Shown here: positions 30,508-41,048 of the stretch, piece by piece | Position numbering within the stretch: the stretch's first letter is position 1 | Layout of the letters: each line of letters opens with the position of its first letter | Assembly: GCA_002245135.1 (NCBI GenBank) | Contig: NGBS01000880.1 | Span: forward strand, 1-64,000 | Direction of reading: 5' to 3' | Length of the DNA stretch: 64,000 nucleotides | Source: Proteromonas lacertae | Lineage: Eukaryota > Sar > Bigyra > Opalinata > Proteromonadidae | Position numbers and translations under genes: made by a program | Notes under the pieces: model-generated | The model's database searches: none | Told to the model about the DNA's origin: nothing | The model's input: the letters and a program-made list of their open reading frames with translations, nothing else

Positions 30508-30894
30508 GTCAAGATCGAGCCTTAATTATAAAATTTGCGAAGTATTTCAAACGCTAACTTGTTATCATTCTAATTCATTTAATGTCATTATCTAAAACTA
30601 AGTCACTTTGTTTGTAAAGACATGCCATAAATGCTTCAAGATATCCAAAAGCATATTTATGTGTGCTGGCTAAATTTGACATTATTTCAATCCAAATTTT
30701 TTTGTAGATTTCTAGGATACCAAAATCTTTGATATTTTTATTATCTTCACTAATCTTGTGTTTAAGAGCCGTCAAGACCTTTTCAATAGGATTTAAGTAT
30801 AGAGTAAACAGAGGATGTCTGATAGGTTTCCAACCTTTCATGTGAAGATAATCTGTTGTATATTTACTATTTTGTATATGATGGTATTGTCTTG
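30508..30894 (-). pseudogene. Tc1/mariner transposase C-terminal fragment
   Basis: The minus frame 30,575-30,907 has WKPIRHPLFTLYLNPIEKVLTALKHKISED, closely like the second Tc1 transposase at 9.3-10.2 kb (WKPIRNPPFSPDLNPIEKIW). The Asp of the 'SPDLNPIE' block is replaced and the upstream catalytic region is missing. It is part of the foreign DNA that interrupted Polinton A. Confidence 0.7.
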
Positions 30895-31531
30895 TGTTGA
30901 ACACCATTTGTCATAGTTGGCCATTTGTCTACCAGACACTTTTAAAACTAACTAAATGTATATTCTTACTTGTCTTGATGAAAAATTGTTACTTTTATAC
31001 TAACTTTGTTGTATGACCTATATCTGCAGTATACTTTTTTGTTAATATAAATAGTTTGAATATTTGCGCCGTTTGTTTTCTAGAAATTTTTGAAACAAAC
31101 TAAATGCATATTTAGCTAATATAGACTAAAATACATTAGCTGAAATAACTAGAATATTATAATTATTAGATCTTTCTATACAAAAAAGAAATGTGAAAAA
31201 TAGGCTTGAGTGAGGCTTGATTCAATATTTTCTTTTTACAATTTAAATGTCTTATAATCAACATTTAATTGTTCTAATCATTTTAGTTAATGTATTTTAG
31301 TCTATATTAGCTAAATATACATTTAGTTTGTTTCAAAAATTTCTAGAAAACAAACGGCGCAAATATTCAAACTATTTATATTAACAAAAAAGTATACTGC
31401 AGATATAGGTCATACAACAAAGTTAGTATAAAAGTAACAATTTTTCATCAAGACAAGTAAGAATATACATTTAGTTAGTTTTAAAAGTGTCTGGTAGACA
31501 AACGGCCAACTATGACAAACGGCGCACAACA
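30895..31531. mobile_element. Foldback MITE, second copy, degenerate left end
   Basis: About 637 bp, same family as 15,212-15,851. The right end is intact (CGGCGCACAACA); the left end has decayed to TGTTGAACACCATTTGTC. The flanks (TCTTG and GCTAT) do not match, so this copy has been rearranged or was a recombination point: transposase sequence on the left, Polinton ATPase upstream sequence on the right. Confidence 0.8.
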
Positions 31532-31535
31532 GCTA

Positions 31536-31863
31536 TATTTCTTATAATTATGTTTTTGTTATTTTTGTTATGAGTAAAGTTAATTTAGAAAAAATAAACA
31601 ACATAGTCATAAATCCTGTTGAGACAGTAGTCAAAGGATGTGGAAAACGTTCCAAAGATAGTGTCCTTGGATATGACTATTTCCAGGAGCCTTTCTGCAA
31701 CATATTTATTTTAGCTAAGAAAAACAGTGGTAAGACTACACTTATATTTAATATGATCCAACACTTGCTAAAAAAGGGATATGACCAAGTAGTGTATTTT
31801 TATCTACCTGAATTCCGAGAAGGGTCAACAGAGATAGAATTACTCATTGCTCTGCCCCGATAA
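31536..31863 (+). pseudogene. Duplicate 5' part of a Polinton packaging ATPase
   Basis: From TATATTTCTTATAATTATG onward this copies 24,908-25,170 with only a few base changes, including the T-rich tract, the start at 31,570 and Walker A. Similarity ends abruptly at about 31,801; the frame then runs into unrelated sequence ending REGSTEIELLIALPR and a stop. It is a piece of a second, very close relative of Polinton A. Confidence 0.8.
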
Positions 31864-32273
31864 AATTAATAAATAAAAACTATAACAGCTAGTTTTTTGG
31901 GATGCAACAAAACGAATATTATTTTGTTGCAACAAGTTTTTTTGATTCTTTTCAAGAAGTAGCAAGAGGTTAAAGGTAAAAAATAGATGAATAGATTTTT
32001 TAACTATTACTTATTTAGGTAGATAAATAAAAATACTACCTGTAATATATTATTTTTGTAAAACCGTTAAAAAAATTCAAATTTTATAGTTAAGAGTTTG
32101 AAGGCTTGATTGCCACTTATTTTTAGATTTAAAACTAACTACTTATGCTTTTTAACTAATTTACCATTTTTTATGTAATTTACGTATTTTTACATACCAA
32201 AAAAGTTCAGAAACACCACAAAAAAACGTAACAAAAACAAAAAATAAATTGGACGAGCCCAAACTTTATAATT
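31864..32273. other. AT-rich segment with a short hairpin, no gene
   Basis: Contains TGCAACAAAA at 31,903-31,912 and its complement at 31,922-31,931. Otherwise homopolymer-rich sequence of unknown origin. It is the right part of the insertion into Polinton A. Confidence 0.45.
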
Positions 32274-33373
32274 TTGGTTCTGACTATTAAAAGACAAAAA
32301 TATGAAATAGCTAATGGTTTAGTGAAAACTGCTTGTAGTTCATGGGCACAATTTGAAAATTCACAGTTTCAAAAAGCACTTGATTCATTACGTGAATCTG
32401 ATTTTATGGGTTTTGCTGGTAATTTGTTCCTGTGTGTAGAGAATGTATTTAGGATATTTCCACAAATATACTATACAATGAAATCATATTTGGTAGGTGG
32501 AGTTACTCCTCAAATGTTTGAAGTAGATCATGCAATGAAATATGTTCGTGCAATAGTAATGACATGTTTAGCTTATTGGTTATGGTAAAAATCTAAACTA
32601 CCAACATCAGGGTTCTTGTATGTAATGTGGTACTTCATTTTCGACTACTATGAAATAATTCGTATGCTGTCAGGTGGTAGATTACCTGCTATCACTGACT
32701 TGTATTATGGTAATTCAGAAAAAGTTAAGTCAATGTTACCTGAAGCAATTCAAAAATCATGGTTACCTGTAGACTAGTTGTATAACTTTGGTGTTTCATT
32801 TATGTTCAATACTCATCCATATGTTCGATACTTATTTCAATTAGTTCCATTCTTCTACAAATTTTCTAATATAGGAAATATAGATGCAAAAAATGTAGGT
32901 GATACATTAAAAACAGCTGCAACTGTAGCTGCAGCTGCAAATGGAGGTGATGCAACAACTGCTGCAGCAGCAGTTAAAGGTATCAGTGAATTATCAAAAG
33001 CTATGCCATCAATGGCAAAAACTGCTGTTGCAGCTGATCCAACAGGTACATTACAAACTGTTGCAGGTATAGGAACAGTATTCAGTGCATTGACTGCTTG
33101 TTTTGGTTTGCTAGATGCAGGTGGTTTATTAAACTGGTTAAAACCAACACACCATATCAACACAAGAATGCAATCAAAATGGATAACTACGTGAAACGTT
33201 CACAACAAACAATTCCAAGTTCACTCACTAATTTTGGTAGAGCAGTGAGTAATTTAGATCAAGCAAAACAACTCAGTGAAGCTATGAGTTACTTTGGAAT
33301 AGGTAATGGAAATAATAAAAAAACAACATATACAATATATAGCATAATAAAAATTTATTCGTTACAATATTGA
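32274..33373 (+). pseudogene. Polinton A large orphan gene, 5'-truncated, two stops and a frameshift
   Basis: One reading frame from 32,274 to 33,194 is interrupted only by TAA at 32,586-32,588 and TAG at 32,775-32,777; a further part continues in another frame to 33,373. No ATG: the 5' end was lost at the insertion. Hydrophobic segments (for example MKYVRAIVMTCLAYWLW) alternate with an Ala/Thr-rich stretch near 32,890-33,060. Family not recognised. It may be the counterpart of the long Polinton B gene at 60.3-62.7 kb, but I see no convincing alignment. The 3' end overlaps the integrase end. Confidence 0.5.
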
Positions 33374-34647
33374 TTTGTCTCCCTTCTTTCTCTTGGGTCT
33401 CTCCAGTATTTTTCTAAACCATGTGGTTGGTGCATCATCTTTTCTCACTAACTGCAACTCATAGTGTTTGAATCGAATTAATGAAAAACCTTGAATGTAT
33501 TCCCATTGATATCACCTAAATTGTATGAATATCGATTTTTCTTGATTATCTTATATACATTGTCTGACCAGTATATGTTCTTATCCATTTTACGTCTTCT
33601 CTCTTTGAATCTCACCAAATCACCTACTTCGAAATTTTGACCAGTATGGTCCAATTTTTCATAATTCTTTAAGTTGTAGTTAATTGATTTTTGTAATATT
33701 TGTTTTTGTAATTCTGGACTATGGAATACCTCATTTGGGGTATATCCTTTAATTCCTGGTAATGGCTTGTTGTTATAGTCATCTATCACTTCCTGTATTA
33801 TACTATCTAGTTTTAATTTATAATTCATATCTGGTATAATGTGCTTATCATTGTGATCAATATCTGCCATATATGTAGGTGCATCATATCCCAGATCCAC
33901 TAAGTGTTTGTACAACAATCTTTTTATCACACTCACTGATCTATCCAATAATGACTCTATTTTATGCTCAGAACCATCTTTTTGAAAATATGATATTCCT
34001 TCAGCATCACATAACTTCTTGATATTTGAAAAACTAGCATCAGCATCTGATAGGATACTTACCACATTTTTATGTGTTTTGTTTCCATAGGCATCTGTTT
34101 CATAATACCACTTCTGAAATGCATCCAATGTAATATCACCATATTTATTAGGCATAAATATTGCCCATACTTTTCTTGAATTCATTTCGATAAAATACAA
34201 ATGTTCCATATCAGGTAAGAAAAACACAATATCCATTTGGAAGTACCCAGGCTTCTTGATAGTTGCGAATGGATTATTTTTTTTATATTTGAAATCGACA
34301 ATTTGTTTTCCAGGTTGTCTCCTTAAGTATTCACGTACTACATCTGGTGGTGGAGCTATATCATTCATACTAGACAAATGTTGTGTCATTTTGACAAATT
34401 CATTTTCATTAAGGTAATAATATTTTTTATATAGCTCATCTAAGCGTGATCGATATTAGGCAATTTGGTTTGACATTTGGTCTTCATACGAAGCCTCTCT
34501 TGTTGGATGTGTAATATTCGGTGCTCTATGGTTAATATATGTTGCAAGTGATAAGTTACCATTTGTAGGTAACGGTTTGACAGGATATGGGTTCTGGTTG
34601 CTATATGAGCTGTATAAATGTGGATCGTAACTATTAGTGCTAAACAT
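33362..34647 (-). pseudogene. Retroviral-type integrase of Polinton A, one stop and one frameshift
   Basis: The main frame is 33,478-34,389; the same frame stays open upstream to ATG 34,647 except for TAA at 34,456-34,458. The upstream part contains LDELYKKYYYL, matching LPELYLQYNYL near the start of the B integrase. Catalytic candidates: Asp in YFQMDIVFF, Asp in ILSDADASF, then Asp in LLDRSVSVIK where Glu is expected. An SH3/chromodomain-like C-terminal block follows (FEVGDLVRFKERRRK). Near 33,490 the frame shifts, and homology to B (HYELQLVRKDDAP) continues to a stop at 33,362. Inserts element DNA in related systems. Confidence 0.8.
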
Positions 34648-34808
34648 ATGGTCCAAAAACAAAAAACAAAAGTAATAATGAAATTCATTTCATTATGATT
34701 ATTATCTAAATTAATAGAGTTATATGTCTTTATAGCAACATTTAAAAAAATATATACAAATAACATTTGTTCATTGTTCAACGTTATTTCCCTTTCAATT
34801 CACTTATT

Positions 34809-36091
34809 ATGAGCAACTGGAAGATACTATACAAAAACAGCTTCATTAATGATCCAAATCCGAGCATATATAAAATTTTATGTGAGAATTTTAAAACGAT
34901 TGTAGAACATGAGAAAGATTTGCAACGTTATAGGTATATTATATTATTATATGTCTATAGCTGGAATGGTAACTTCAGTATAAGGCGTTTCAGTACATGG
35001 TACAAAAGATTCACAGAAATTGAAAAGATTGATGCTCGACATGAAAGATTAAAAATGTCCAGAGTGTTGATGTCTGTCCTGCTATGCAATATCATGTATA
35101 AAGAGGATCTGGACAAAAGCATCGTATATTCATTTAATATATATTTCAATTTTGAATCAATAGTATGATCGTATGCTTGACCATGCAATGGAGGATATGA
35201 TAGAACTGACTTGTATGTATATCATACATTTCGGTGACAACGATTTAGCAAAATGCGAAAAAGAAGAAAACAAGAATTCGAAAGGAGATATAGTTTACAG
35301 AAGTACTGCTGAAAGTATAGTAAGTAGTAAAGTCTCTATAGCATCGTTGTTTGATAATCTGGATGATGATGATTATAATGATGATGACAACAAGTTGTTA
35401 AAGGTGGTATCCACAAAAAGAAAGTACAGTACATCTAAAACTCCAAGATTCAAAAGAAAGAAAATAAATCAGAAAAACATTTCAACCAAATATACAAGCA
35501 TCGAATGTTACAACTGGGGCCAGTTCTAATGTTACAACTTCAATACCTGCAACTACTGCAGGTGATAAATTAACAGGTAATGATAAAGATGCAATAGAAT
35601 ATTATAACAAACTATTATTACAGCAGGAGTATTTGCAAAATGAATTAGTTGATGGAGTAAGCAAGATCAATCAATATTCAGATCCATATAATTTTGATCC
35701 GAATCGAGCTGAAAAAGTAAAAGAATATATTGCATTGAATAATCAAAAGGCACAAAGATATATGGATGATCAAGAGATATTAGAAAGATCAAAATTTTAT
35801 AGATGGGCATTAGATCCAAAAAATCAAGAACTGATGAATAGTGCTATAGATATAGATAAAGAACCGCATACATGGATTAATGAAGATAAATATAGAGAGC
35901 TGAATGAAATAGCAACACAGAATAGTAGAGATTTCATTAACTTTGATTATAACAGAGAGAAGTTAGGTCACTCACTTCCTCAAGAGTGGGTGAATGCAGA
36001 TAATAGTAGCTTCAAAATGTTGTTGCTTCGAGCATATGGCTCGAGTTTTTCTTTATATTTTTTTGTCTTTTTGTTTGTTTTTGAATCTTAA
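34809..36091 (+). pseudogene. Polinton A orphan gene with two frameshifts
   Basis: Three adjoining frames in the same direction: 34,809-35,168 (MSNWKILYKNS, helical), about 35,169-35,470 (acidic, then KRKYSTSKTPRFKRKK, a nuclear-signal-like patch), and about 35,470-36,091 (Asn/Gln-rich helical, containing KFYRWALDPKNQ and HSLPQEWVNADNSSF). The junctions need single-nucleotide shifts near 35,168 and 35,470, so the original product was probably about 420 residues. No family recognised. Confidence 0.5.
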
Positions 36092-36674
36092 CACATTTTT
36101 AAATACGCATATAAAAGCACTATATTGTATTATACTTTCGTATAATAAAAGTATTTACTTCCTCTAAAAAAATGAAAAATGTAAAAAAACCATGGTTTTT
36201 AAGGGGGTACAAAAAGATTATATATAATTAGGGTTTTTGAATGGTTTTTGAATTTCAATCTCAAGTTTATTAATAGGAATAATTTCTATTTCTGTTTCTA
36301 ATGGTTCTTCATCTTCATTATCACTAACATTTCTAGAATTTATTCTACTATTTTCAGGTGTTAAAGTAAAAGGAATAGCAGAAACAATAGTAGATTTTCT
36401 TAATGCTAATTAAACAGCAGGTTCTGGCTCAGCTAATATTTCACTTAATTCTGGAGGACAGGCTTTATGATAACACCATGCACATATTCACTTGCATTTA
36501 TAAAGAACCTATAAAACTACACAACCTAATAAAATATACAGTTCTTGTTTCAAACCATTTAAAGTATCATTCATGTCACCTAACATAACTAAAGATGTAT
36601 TATATGGCATATTATGTGAAATTATTTATATATAAAAACGCATAGAAATATAAAAATGAATTTTAAACCCAAAG
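36092..36674 (-). pseudogene. Decayed Pro/Glu-rich ORF and AT-rich spacer
   Basis: Minus-strand sequence from about 36,585 down to 36,215 reads MLGDMNDTLNGLKQELYILL, then, after stops and frame changes, PPELSEILAEPEPAV and EDEEPLETEIEIIPINKLE. It is a broken acidic orphan gene of Polinton A. The rest, 36,092-36,210, is AT-rich with GGTTTTTAAGGGGG-like runs and holds no gene. Confidence 0.35.
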
Positions 36675-37259
36675 TTAATTAATTATACAAGTAGGTGATG
36701 TAGTTAGATCTACTGTAGCTACCCCCGGGATAGAACTTGTAGATGTTTCTACTTTAGCAATATCTACCTTTGGTCGACCCTCGGCAGTGGAACTATTCTC
36801 TACTTTACGCTTCTTATCTTCTCCACTATTATCACTTCCTTTCTTTACTTCTTCATATCTTCTCTTCTTCTTATTTCTACACTCTGTACAAGATTTATAG
36901 AATACACCTTCACTCTTATAACCAAATTCATCATTAGCTTTCTTCTTACCACAAGTACTACATACTTGTGAATCTGAATCTGACTTTGTTATATCCTTTC
37001 TTTTTTTAGGTTTAGATTCGCTTTGTTTTTCTTCCTTCACTTCTTCTTCTTCCATTGTTATATCAATATCATCACCTGGTTGTTCACTCCATTCTGGATC
37101 ATCTTCATACTCTTCAATCACAGAATACATACCATCCAACATATCCTTAAATACTTTAATAATTAATGATTTTACTTCAGACATATCATTCTCATACATT
37201 TCACCTTCTTGTAAGTGTTTTTCAATATTAGCATCCAATTCGTTTTGTAAATCACTCAT
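36675..37259 (-). CDS. Zinc-finger protein of Polinton A
   Basis: 194 residues. Acidic N-terminal half, a Lys-rich patch (SKPKKRKD), then a four-Cys finger: CSTCGKKKANDEF...YKSCTECRNKKKRRYEE (CxxC...CxxC near residues 97-130), and a Ser/Thr/Val-rich tail. The finger resembles the small CxxC-CxxC modules next to HNH or in large DNA viruses, with a trailing basic helix. The same finger (YYKSCEECRRYRQRK) is in the Polinton C remnant at 53.1 kb, so it is a shared component. Possibly a transcription or DNA-binding factor. Confidence 0.6.
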   Translation of the reverse strand: MSDLQNELDANIEKHLQEGEMYENDMSEVKSLIIKVFKDMLDGMYSVIEEYEDDPEWSEQPGDDIDITMEEEEVKEEKQSESKPKKRKDITKSDSDSQVCSTCGKKKANDEFGYKSEGVFYKSCTECRNKKKRRYEEVKKGSDNSGEDKKRKVENSSTAEGRPKVDIAKVETSTSSIPGVATVDLTTSPTCIIN

Positions 37260-37386
37260 TTTAATTTATGTAGATTATTTCAAAAATCGCAAGAATTTTA
37301 TGAATGAAAAGAATTATGTAATATTATGTTTATTTCTATTCAGCCAATCAAAAAACAAAATTCAATTAAAACCAATGATTTAAAAA

Positions 37387-37728
37387 TTAGTTATGAAATC
37401 TTAGTCTTTCTTCAATGATGTTCTTTTCATCAATACCATAACGCTTTAACATCTTGGTTTTTCTACTCTCTTCTTCAGGATCAACCCATTTTCTAGGGCG
37501 TATGGTTGCTTGTGCTACGCTGGTTGGTTTATGATTTGCACGCCATTCTTCATACTTTCTGTCATCCTCATCAGCTGTATCAGATGTATACCACATTACT
37601 ACTGGAGGTGGCTCAGCTACTATTCTAGCTACTTCACTTTCAATGATTGCATAGATTCTTTCAAAGTCTTCATCCTCACTTTTACTTCTATCTTCTATAT
37701 TAACATTCTCGATCCAAATTCTTGACAT
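37387..37728 (-). CDS. Small acidic/basic orphan protein, right edge of Polinton A
   Basis: 113 residues from ATG 37,728 (MSRIWIENV); the frame opens further out at 37,788. Acidic N-terminal part, WYTSDTADEDDRKYEEW, then basic RPRKWVDPEEESRKTKMLKRYG. No family recognised. Last gene before host sequence. Confidence 0.5.
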   Translation of the reverse strand: MSRIWIENVNIEDRSKSEDEDFERIYAIIESEVARIVAEPPPVVMWYTSDTADEDDRKYEEWRANHKPTSVAQATIRPRKWVDPEEESRKTKMLKRYGIDEKNIIEERLRFHN

Positions 37729-37914
37729 TTTTTTGAAATTATGATTGATAAAAAACAATAAGAAAGAGTTAAATGAAATTATATACAAAAAACAAAAGAA
37801 AAAATTTTAACCCATAAAAATACTCATACACTAAAATATATAAAGAAATTTAAATTCACCGCTTCCTCCAGTATAACCCGTACCAAAAACTAATTTACAC
37901 TCAACAATTAAGAA

Positions 37915-37993
37915 TAATTTAAAAGATCTTCGTAACAAAGTGTTTATTCATGGATTACATCCAATTGAAATACTATTTAACACATTACAATGA
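37915..37993 (+). pseudogene. 3' end of a GT31 gene next to Polinton A
   Basis: LRNKVFIHGLHPIEILFNTLQ and a TGA stop, nearly identical in protein to the C-terminus of the GT31 gene at 45,743-46,738. The rest of the gene is absent, so the Polinton A side has cut or replaced it. Confidence 0.75.
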
Positions 37994-38027
37994 AGAATAA
38001 CATATACAAATTTAAATTATAAGTATA

Positions 38028-38209
38028 TATCAAATGTCAAATGTATTGGATTAGATTATAATAGAACATGCATGTATAGCAACATATTCTACGATAAAGG
38101 AAATAGGATTGTATTTAATAAACCAAAATATAAAATGAAATGCGTTGCAATTAGATGTAAGAATAGTGATTATTGCTACAAACCTAAAATTTCATTAAAA
38201 AGAAGATAA
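38028..38209 (+). pseudogene. Cys-containing glycosyltransferase-like fragment
   Basis: Open fragment with NRTCMYSNIFYDKGNRIVF and KMKCVAIRCKNSDYC. The spacing of Cys and 'C.YxN' recalls N-terminal parts of GT61-type enzymes, but this is weak. 5' and 3' ends missing. Confidence 0.25.
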
Positions 38210-38651
38210 TTACAAAAGCAATACATATATAAAACCTAATTTAATGGAGTTGTTTTAATTAGAATTAGTATGTAGAATTAGTAATAGTCATGAGATTTGG
38301 TAAATGTTTCTTTGATGCAGTATTTTTTAGTTTGGTTGATAAAACTTTCATAATACTTATAAGAATTTCAAAAAACAAATTACAACTTTCAAATAACAAT
38401 TTAATATATTTTTCTTTTCACTCAAAATATAAAAAATACATATTAATAATTATTTTATATACTATTTCTATTAATAATGATTTTATAAACATCTATATAG
38501 TGTAGAGTTAGCATTGTTGTTTATAAAATCATAACGACATTATTCATCTATTATAATAAATATTACGAACTGAATGCAGAAAAGCTTGAGATTTGTCTAT
38601 TTTTTGAAAGTTATAATGAGATGTTTTTTCAACCAAATTGAAAAATACTGT
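38210..38651. other. AT-rich region upstream of a glycosyltransferase gene
   Basis: No supported gene; a 71-codon hydrophobic frame (38,290-38,505) has no family features. Probably contains the promoter of the next gene. Confidence 0.35.
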
Positions 38652-39611
38652 ATGAAACTAATTATTACTTATATGTTTATAATTATTATACTTTTTATTG
38701 TCTACAAAATAATAAATGTGAGAAGTAAATATCCATTTAAACATGTTTATGTCGTGCTTACAGTATTTATGAGAAATAATTTATTAAAACAATTAAATTT
38801 AATACTAAAGCAATCAATTGTGTATAATTACAACATACATATAATCGTATTTCAAAGTGGAATATATAATAACATATCAGTTGCTTTACATTGCTGGAAA
38901 ATGAAACATAATTTTGATGTCACTTTTATTCATTCTACTATAGAAACTGGTTTTTATGGTAGATTTTTAGGTCCTTTAGTATCTTATACTACAGAAAATT
39001 CTTATTTTATAATAATTGATGATGATGTGATGTGGGGTAGCAAATATTTTGAAAATATGATAAGAGTAGTAGATTCAGGATCACTAGCTGTAAGAATGGG
39101 TAGATTGATATCAAGTAAATCTAAAGAACTAACAGTAGAAAATATATGGAAAGTTAATTTACCTGTCACTTATAATGAAGATATAGAATATGATTTTGGT
39201 GGACATATGTGGGCAGGTAAAATAAAATGGATTAGAAATGTGTGGAAGTATCCTCCTCCTACAATTCATACATCAGAAGATTTTTGGATAAGTGCAGTAT
39301 TAAAGGTATATTATAATATAACCACAAAAAAGCCAATGTGTCCCTCAAGCGTTATTCCAATTAAACCTGATTTTTGTGCTTGTTCAGATAAAACACAAAA
39401 CGCAAATAAGCACGAACCTTTACATTTAGGTGGAAAAGTTATTCACGAAGACAGAGCATTTGCTATAAATTTGATAAGACAAACATATAAAGTTCCTTTG
39501 CTATTAGATTCTGACCCTAATATTATTGGAAAAATAAGAAAGAAATACATTTATAATACAACATTTATAGTTGAAGAAGATTATTTAAAGAATTGTTTGT
39601 ATTATGTATAG
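38652..39611 (+). CDS. Type II membrane GT-A glycosyltransferase
   Basis: About 319 residues from ATG 38,652 (MKLIITYM), preferred because the anchor IITYMFIIIILFIVYKI then sits at the very N-terminus; an upstream in-frame Met exists at 38,574. HVYVVLTVFMRNNLLKQL begins the nucleotide-binding fold. FIIIDDDVMWG carries the DDD metal motif; AGKIKWIRNV and HTSEDFWISAVL follow in the order seen in GT2-like fringe-type proteins of protists, with a Cys-rich loop (KPDFCACSDK) before the C-terminus. Specificity unknown. Confidence 0.65.
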   Translation: MKLIITYMFIIIILFIVYKIINVRSKYPFKHVYVVLTVFMRNNLLKQLNLILKQSIVYNYNIHIIVFQSGIYNNISVALHCWKMKHNFDVTFIHSTIETGFYGRFLGPLVSYTTENSYFIIIDDDVMWGSKYFENMIRVVDSGSLAVRMGRLISSKSKELTVENIWKVNLPVTYNEDIEYDFGGHMWAGKIKWIRNVWKYPPPTIHTSEDFWISAVLKVYYNITTKKPMCPSSVIPIKPDFCACSDKTQNANKHEPLHLGGKVIHEDRAFAINLIRQTYKVPLLLDSDPNIIGKIRKKYIYNTTFIVEEDYLKNCLYYV

Positions 39612-40133
39612 ATAGCTTAGAGAGATCATCAAATGAATATTCATATCTTTAAAAGTAACAATAAAAAATTTATTAATATTAAGTATATCAATATTCTTTT
39701 ATTATATTTTATCTAGCTATTATATAGATGGAATTAGATTATATGATAAATCTGTATAAATTAACAGAATTATTGAAAATTTAGGATATAGGCATGTTTT
39801 ACTGTCATATAAAAAACTATAATTCATTAATAACTCAATAACGATTATTGAACTTATAGTATTGTCTCAATCCTTCTTTTGAATCAATTATTCTTGAATT
39901 TATAAATATAAAACCTATCTCTTTTGCTAAATCATATTCAAAAATATTATTTCATCTAACATAAGGATGTTATGTTATTGTGATATTAATATTTCTATTA
40001 TATTTATTTTTTATTTTGTTACAACTATTTCTATGATAATATAATCGATTATCTCAAAGAAATACTGTCATATTGTATCATAATATAAACAAGATTAAAA
40101 AATGCTTAATATAAATATTTAGTATTATTATAC
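39612..40133 (-). pseudogene. Intergenic region with small coding remnant
   Basis: Minus-strand FEYDLAKEIGFIFINSR...GLRQYYKFNNRY then a stop (about 39,838-39,945) looks like the tail of a decayed host gene; too short to classify. The rest is AT-rich. Confidence 0.25.
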
Positions 40134-41048
40134 TTAAATAATAAAAGAAATTTTGTTATGATCAACTCTCCATGTTTTATCTATCAATTGACTATTGGTG
40201 GAATTAGAATTAACATAATCCCTATTTGTTTTACCTTTTATTAATTCGTCTAAGCTTGATCCAAAATCAATATATCTATTTTTTATATTTGCATTTTTCA
40301 TATGCCATATTAACACAGGAGCTAATGGTCCTATTGAAAACATAAACATGTAATTATTATATTTTTTAGCTATTAGAGTTACATTTTTTATTACTTTATC
40401 ATAATTACTTTCATAATATGATACAATAGACTTTGGAAAATAATAAACAGATTTTGCAAATGAAGTGTATTTTGCGTCTTCATTACAGAATAGGATTATG
40501 CTATTCTCTTCATCATGTGTTAAAGATTCAAATAGCAGCTTTGTTTTGGGATAATTTTTATTAACAAATATATTTGATGTTGTAAAATAATTTGAAGGTT
40601 GATTACTCCACCTTAAGAACTGATATAAGTATCTATAATATACTCCATAATAGCAGTTTCCATTCTTAGGACATTTTAGGGATTTATATAGCTCTTCTTT
40701 TATTTTACATTCACCTCCTTTATATTGGAAGTTATCAATTCCATCCACTTTTATACCAGCCATTATCATATATTCTCCATCTCCAAACCTACTGACAGAA
40801 ATATTACTCTTTTCATCCACTATCTGATTAGCTAATTCATACCACATTTGATAATAAGTTTTTGATATAAAGCTAGATTTAACAATTTTCCTTTTCTTTA
40901 GTGTTGAATTTTTATACGAAAAATAGAGTAGAATAAATAAAATCATACACAATACATTTAATATAAATCCATACATAATTACATTTAATAATATATTAAT
41001 CTGATACAAAAGAATTGTATATGTTATATATATGGATTTTGTTGGCAT
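40134..41048 (-). CDS. GT-D type glycosyltransferase
   Basis: Up to 304 residues from ATG 41,048; a later Met at 40,976 (MYGFILNVLCMILFILLYF) would still include the membrane anchor. SVSRFGDGEYMIMAG near residue 90 is the signature of the GT-D fold family (PF08759-like), first known from bacterial surface-adhesin glycosylation. Other family-consistent parts: PKNGNCYYGVYY and DFGSSLDEL near the end. GT-D genes are mainly bacterial, so lateral transfer is likely. The 5' end overlaps the divergent neighbour by 28 nt if the outermost ATGs are used. Confidence 0.65.
   Translation of the reverse strand: MPTKSIYITYTILLYQINILLNVIMYGFILNVLCMILFILLYFSYKNSTLKKRKIVKSSFISKTYYQMWYELANQIVDEKSNISVSRFGDGEYMIMAGIKVDGIDNFQYKGGECKIKEELYKSLKCPKNGNCYYGVYYRYLYQFLRWSNQPSNYFTTSNIFVNKNYPKTKLLFESLTHDEENSIILFCNEDAKYTSFAKSVYYFPKSIVSYYESNYDKVIKNVTLIAKKYNNYMFMFSIGPLAPVLIWHMKNANIKNRYIDFGSSLDELIKGKTNRDYVNSNSTNSQLIDKTWRVDHNKISFII

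Larger units (their letters stand above)
20221..37790. mobile_element. Polinton/Maverick element A (damaged)
   Basis: About 17.5 kb with the hallmark set: penton-type minor capsid, double-jelly-roll major capsid, A32/FtsK-type packaging ATPase, retroviral-type integrase, arginine-rich core proteins and a ring of orphan genes on both strands, packed tightly. No family B polymerase and no adenain-type protease are visible, although both are normally present. Decay: in-frame stops in the integrase and in the 32.3-33.4 kb gene, frameshifts at 33.5, 35.17 and 35.47 kb, and an insertion at 30.5-32.3 kb. The right side meets a host GT31 gene fragment near 37.9 kb. Exact ends not determined. Confidence 0.85.

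Noticed and set aside
32855-33163. 102-codon minus frame
   Set aside because: Shadow of the Ala/Thr-rich stretch on the plus strand; its Ala/Pro/Val composition is explained by GCA/TGC repeats.
34440-34781. 113-codon minus frame upstream of the A integrase
   Set aside because: Overlaps, in another frame, the N-terminal part of the integrase frame (34,456-34,647); Thr/His-rich and without family features.
36403-36588. 61-codon plus frame
   Set aside because: Antisense to a more protein-like decayed minus frame; the open frame has no features.
37790-37915. Right terminal inverted repeat of Polinton A
   Set aside because: ACCCATAAAAAT occurs at both about 20,171 and 37,811, but in the same orientation and within AT-rich DNA, so it is not a terminal inverted repeat.
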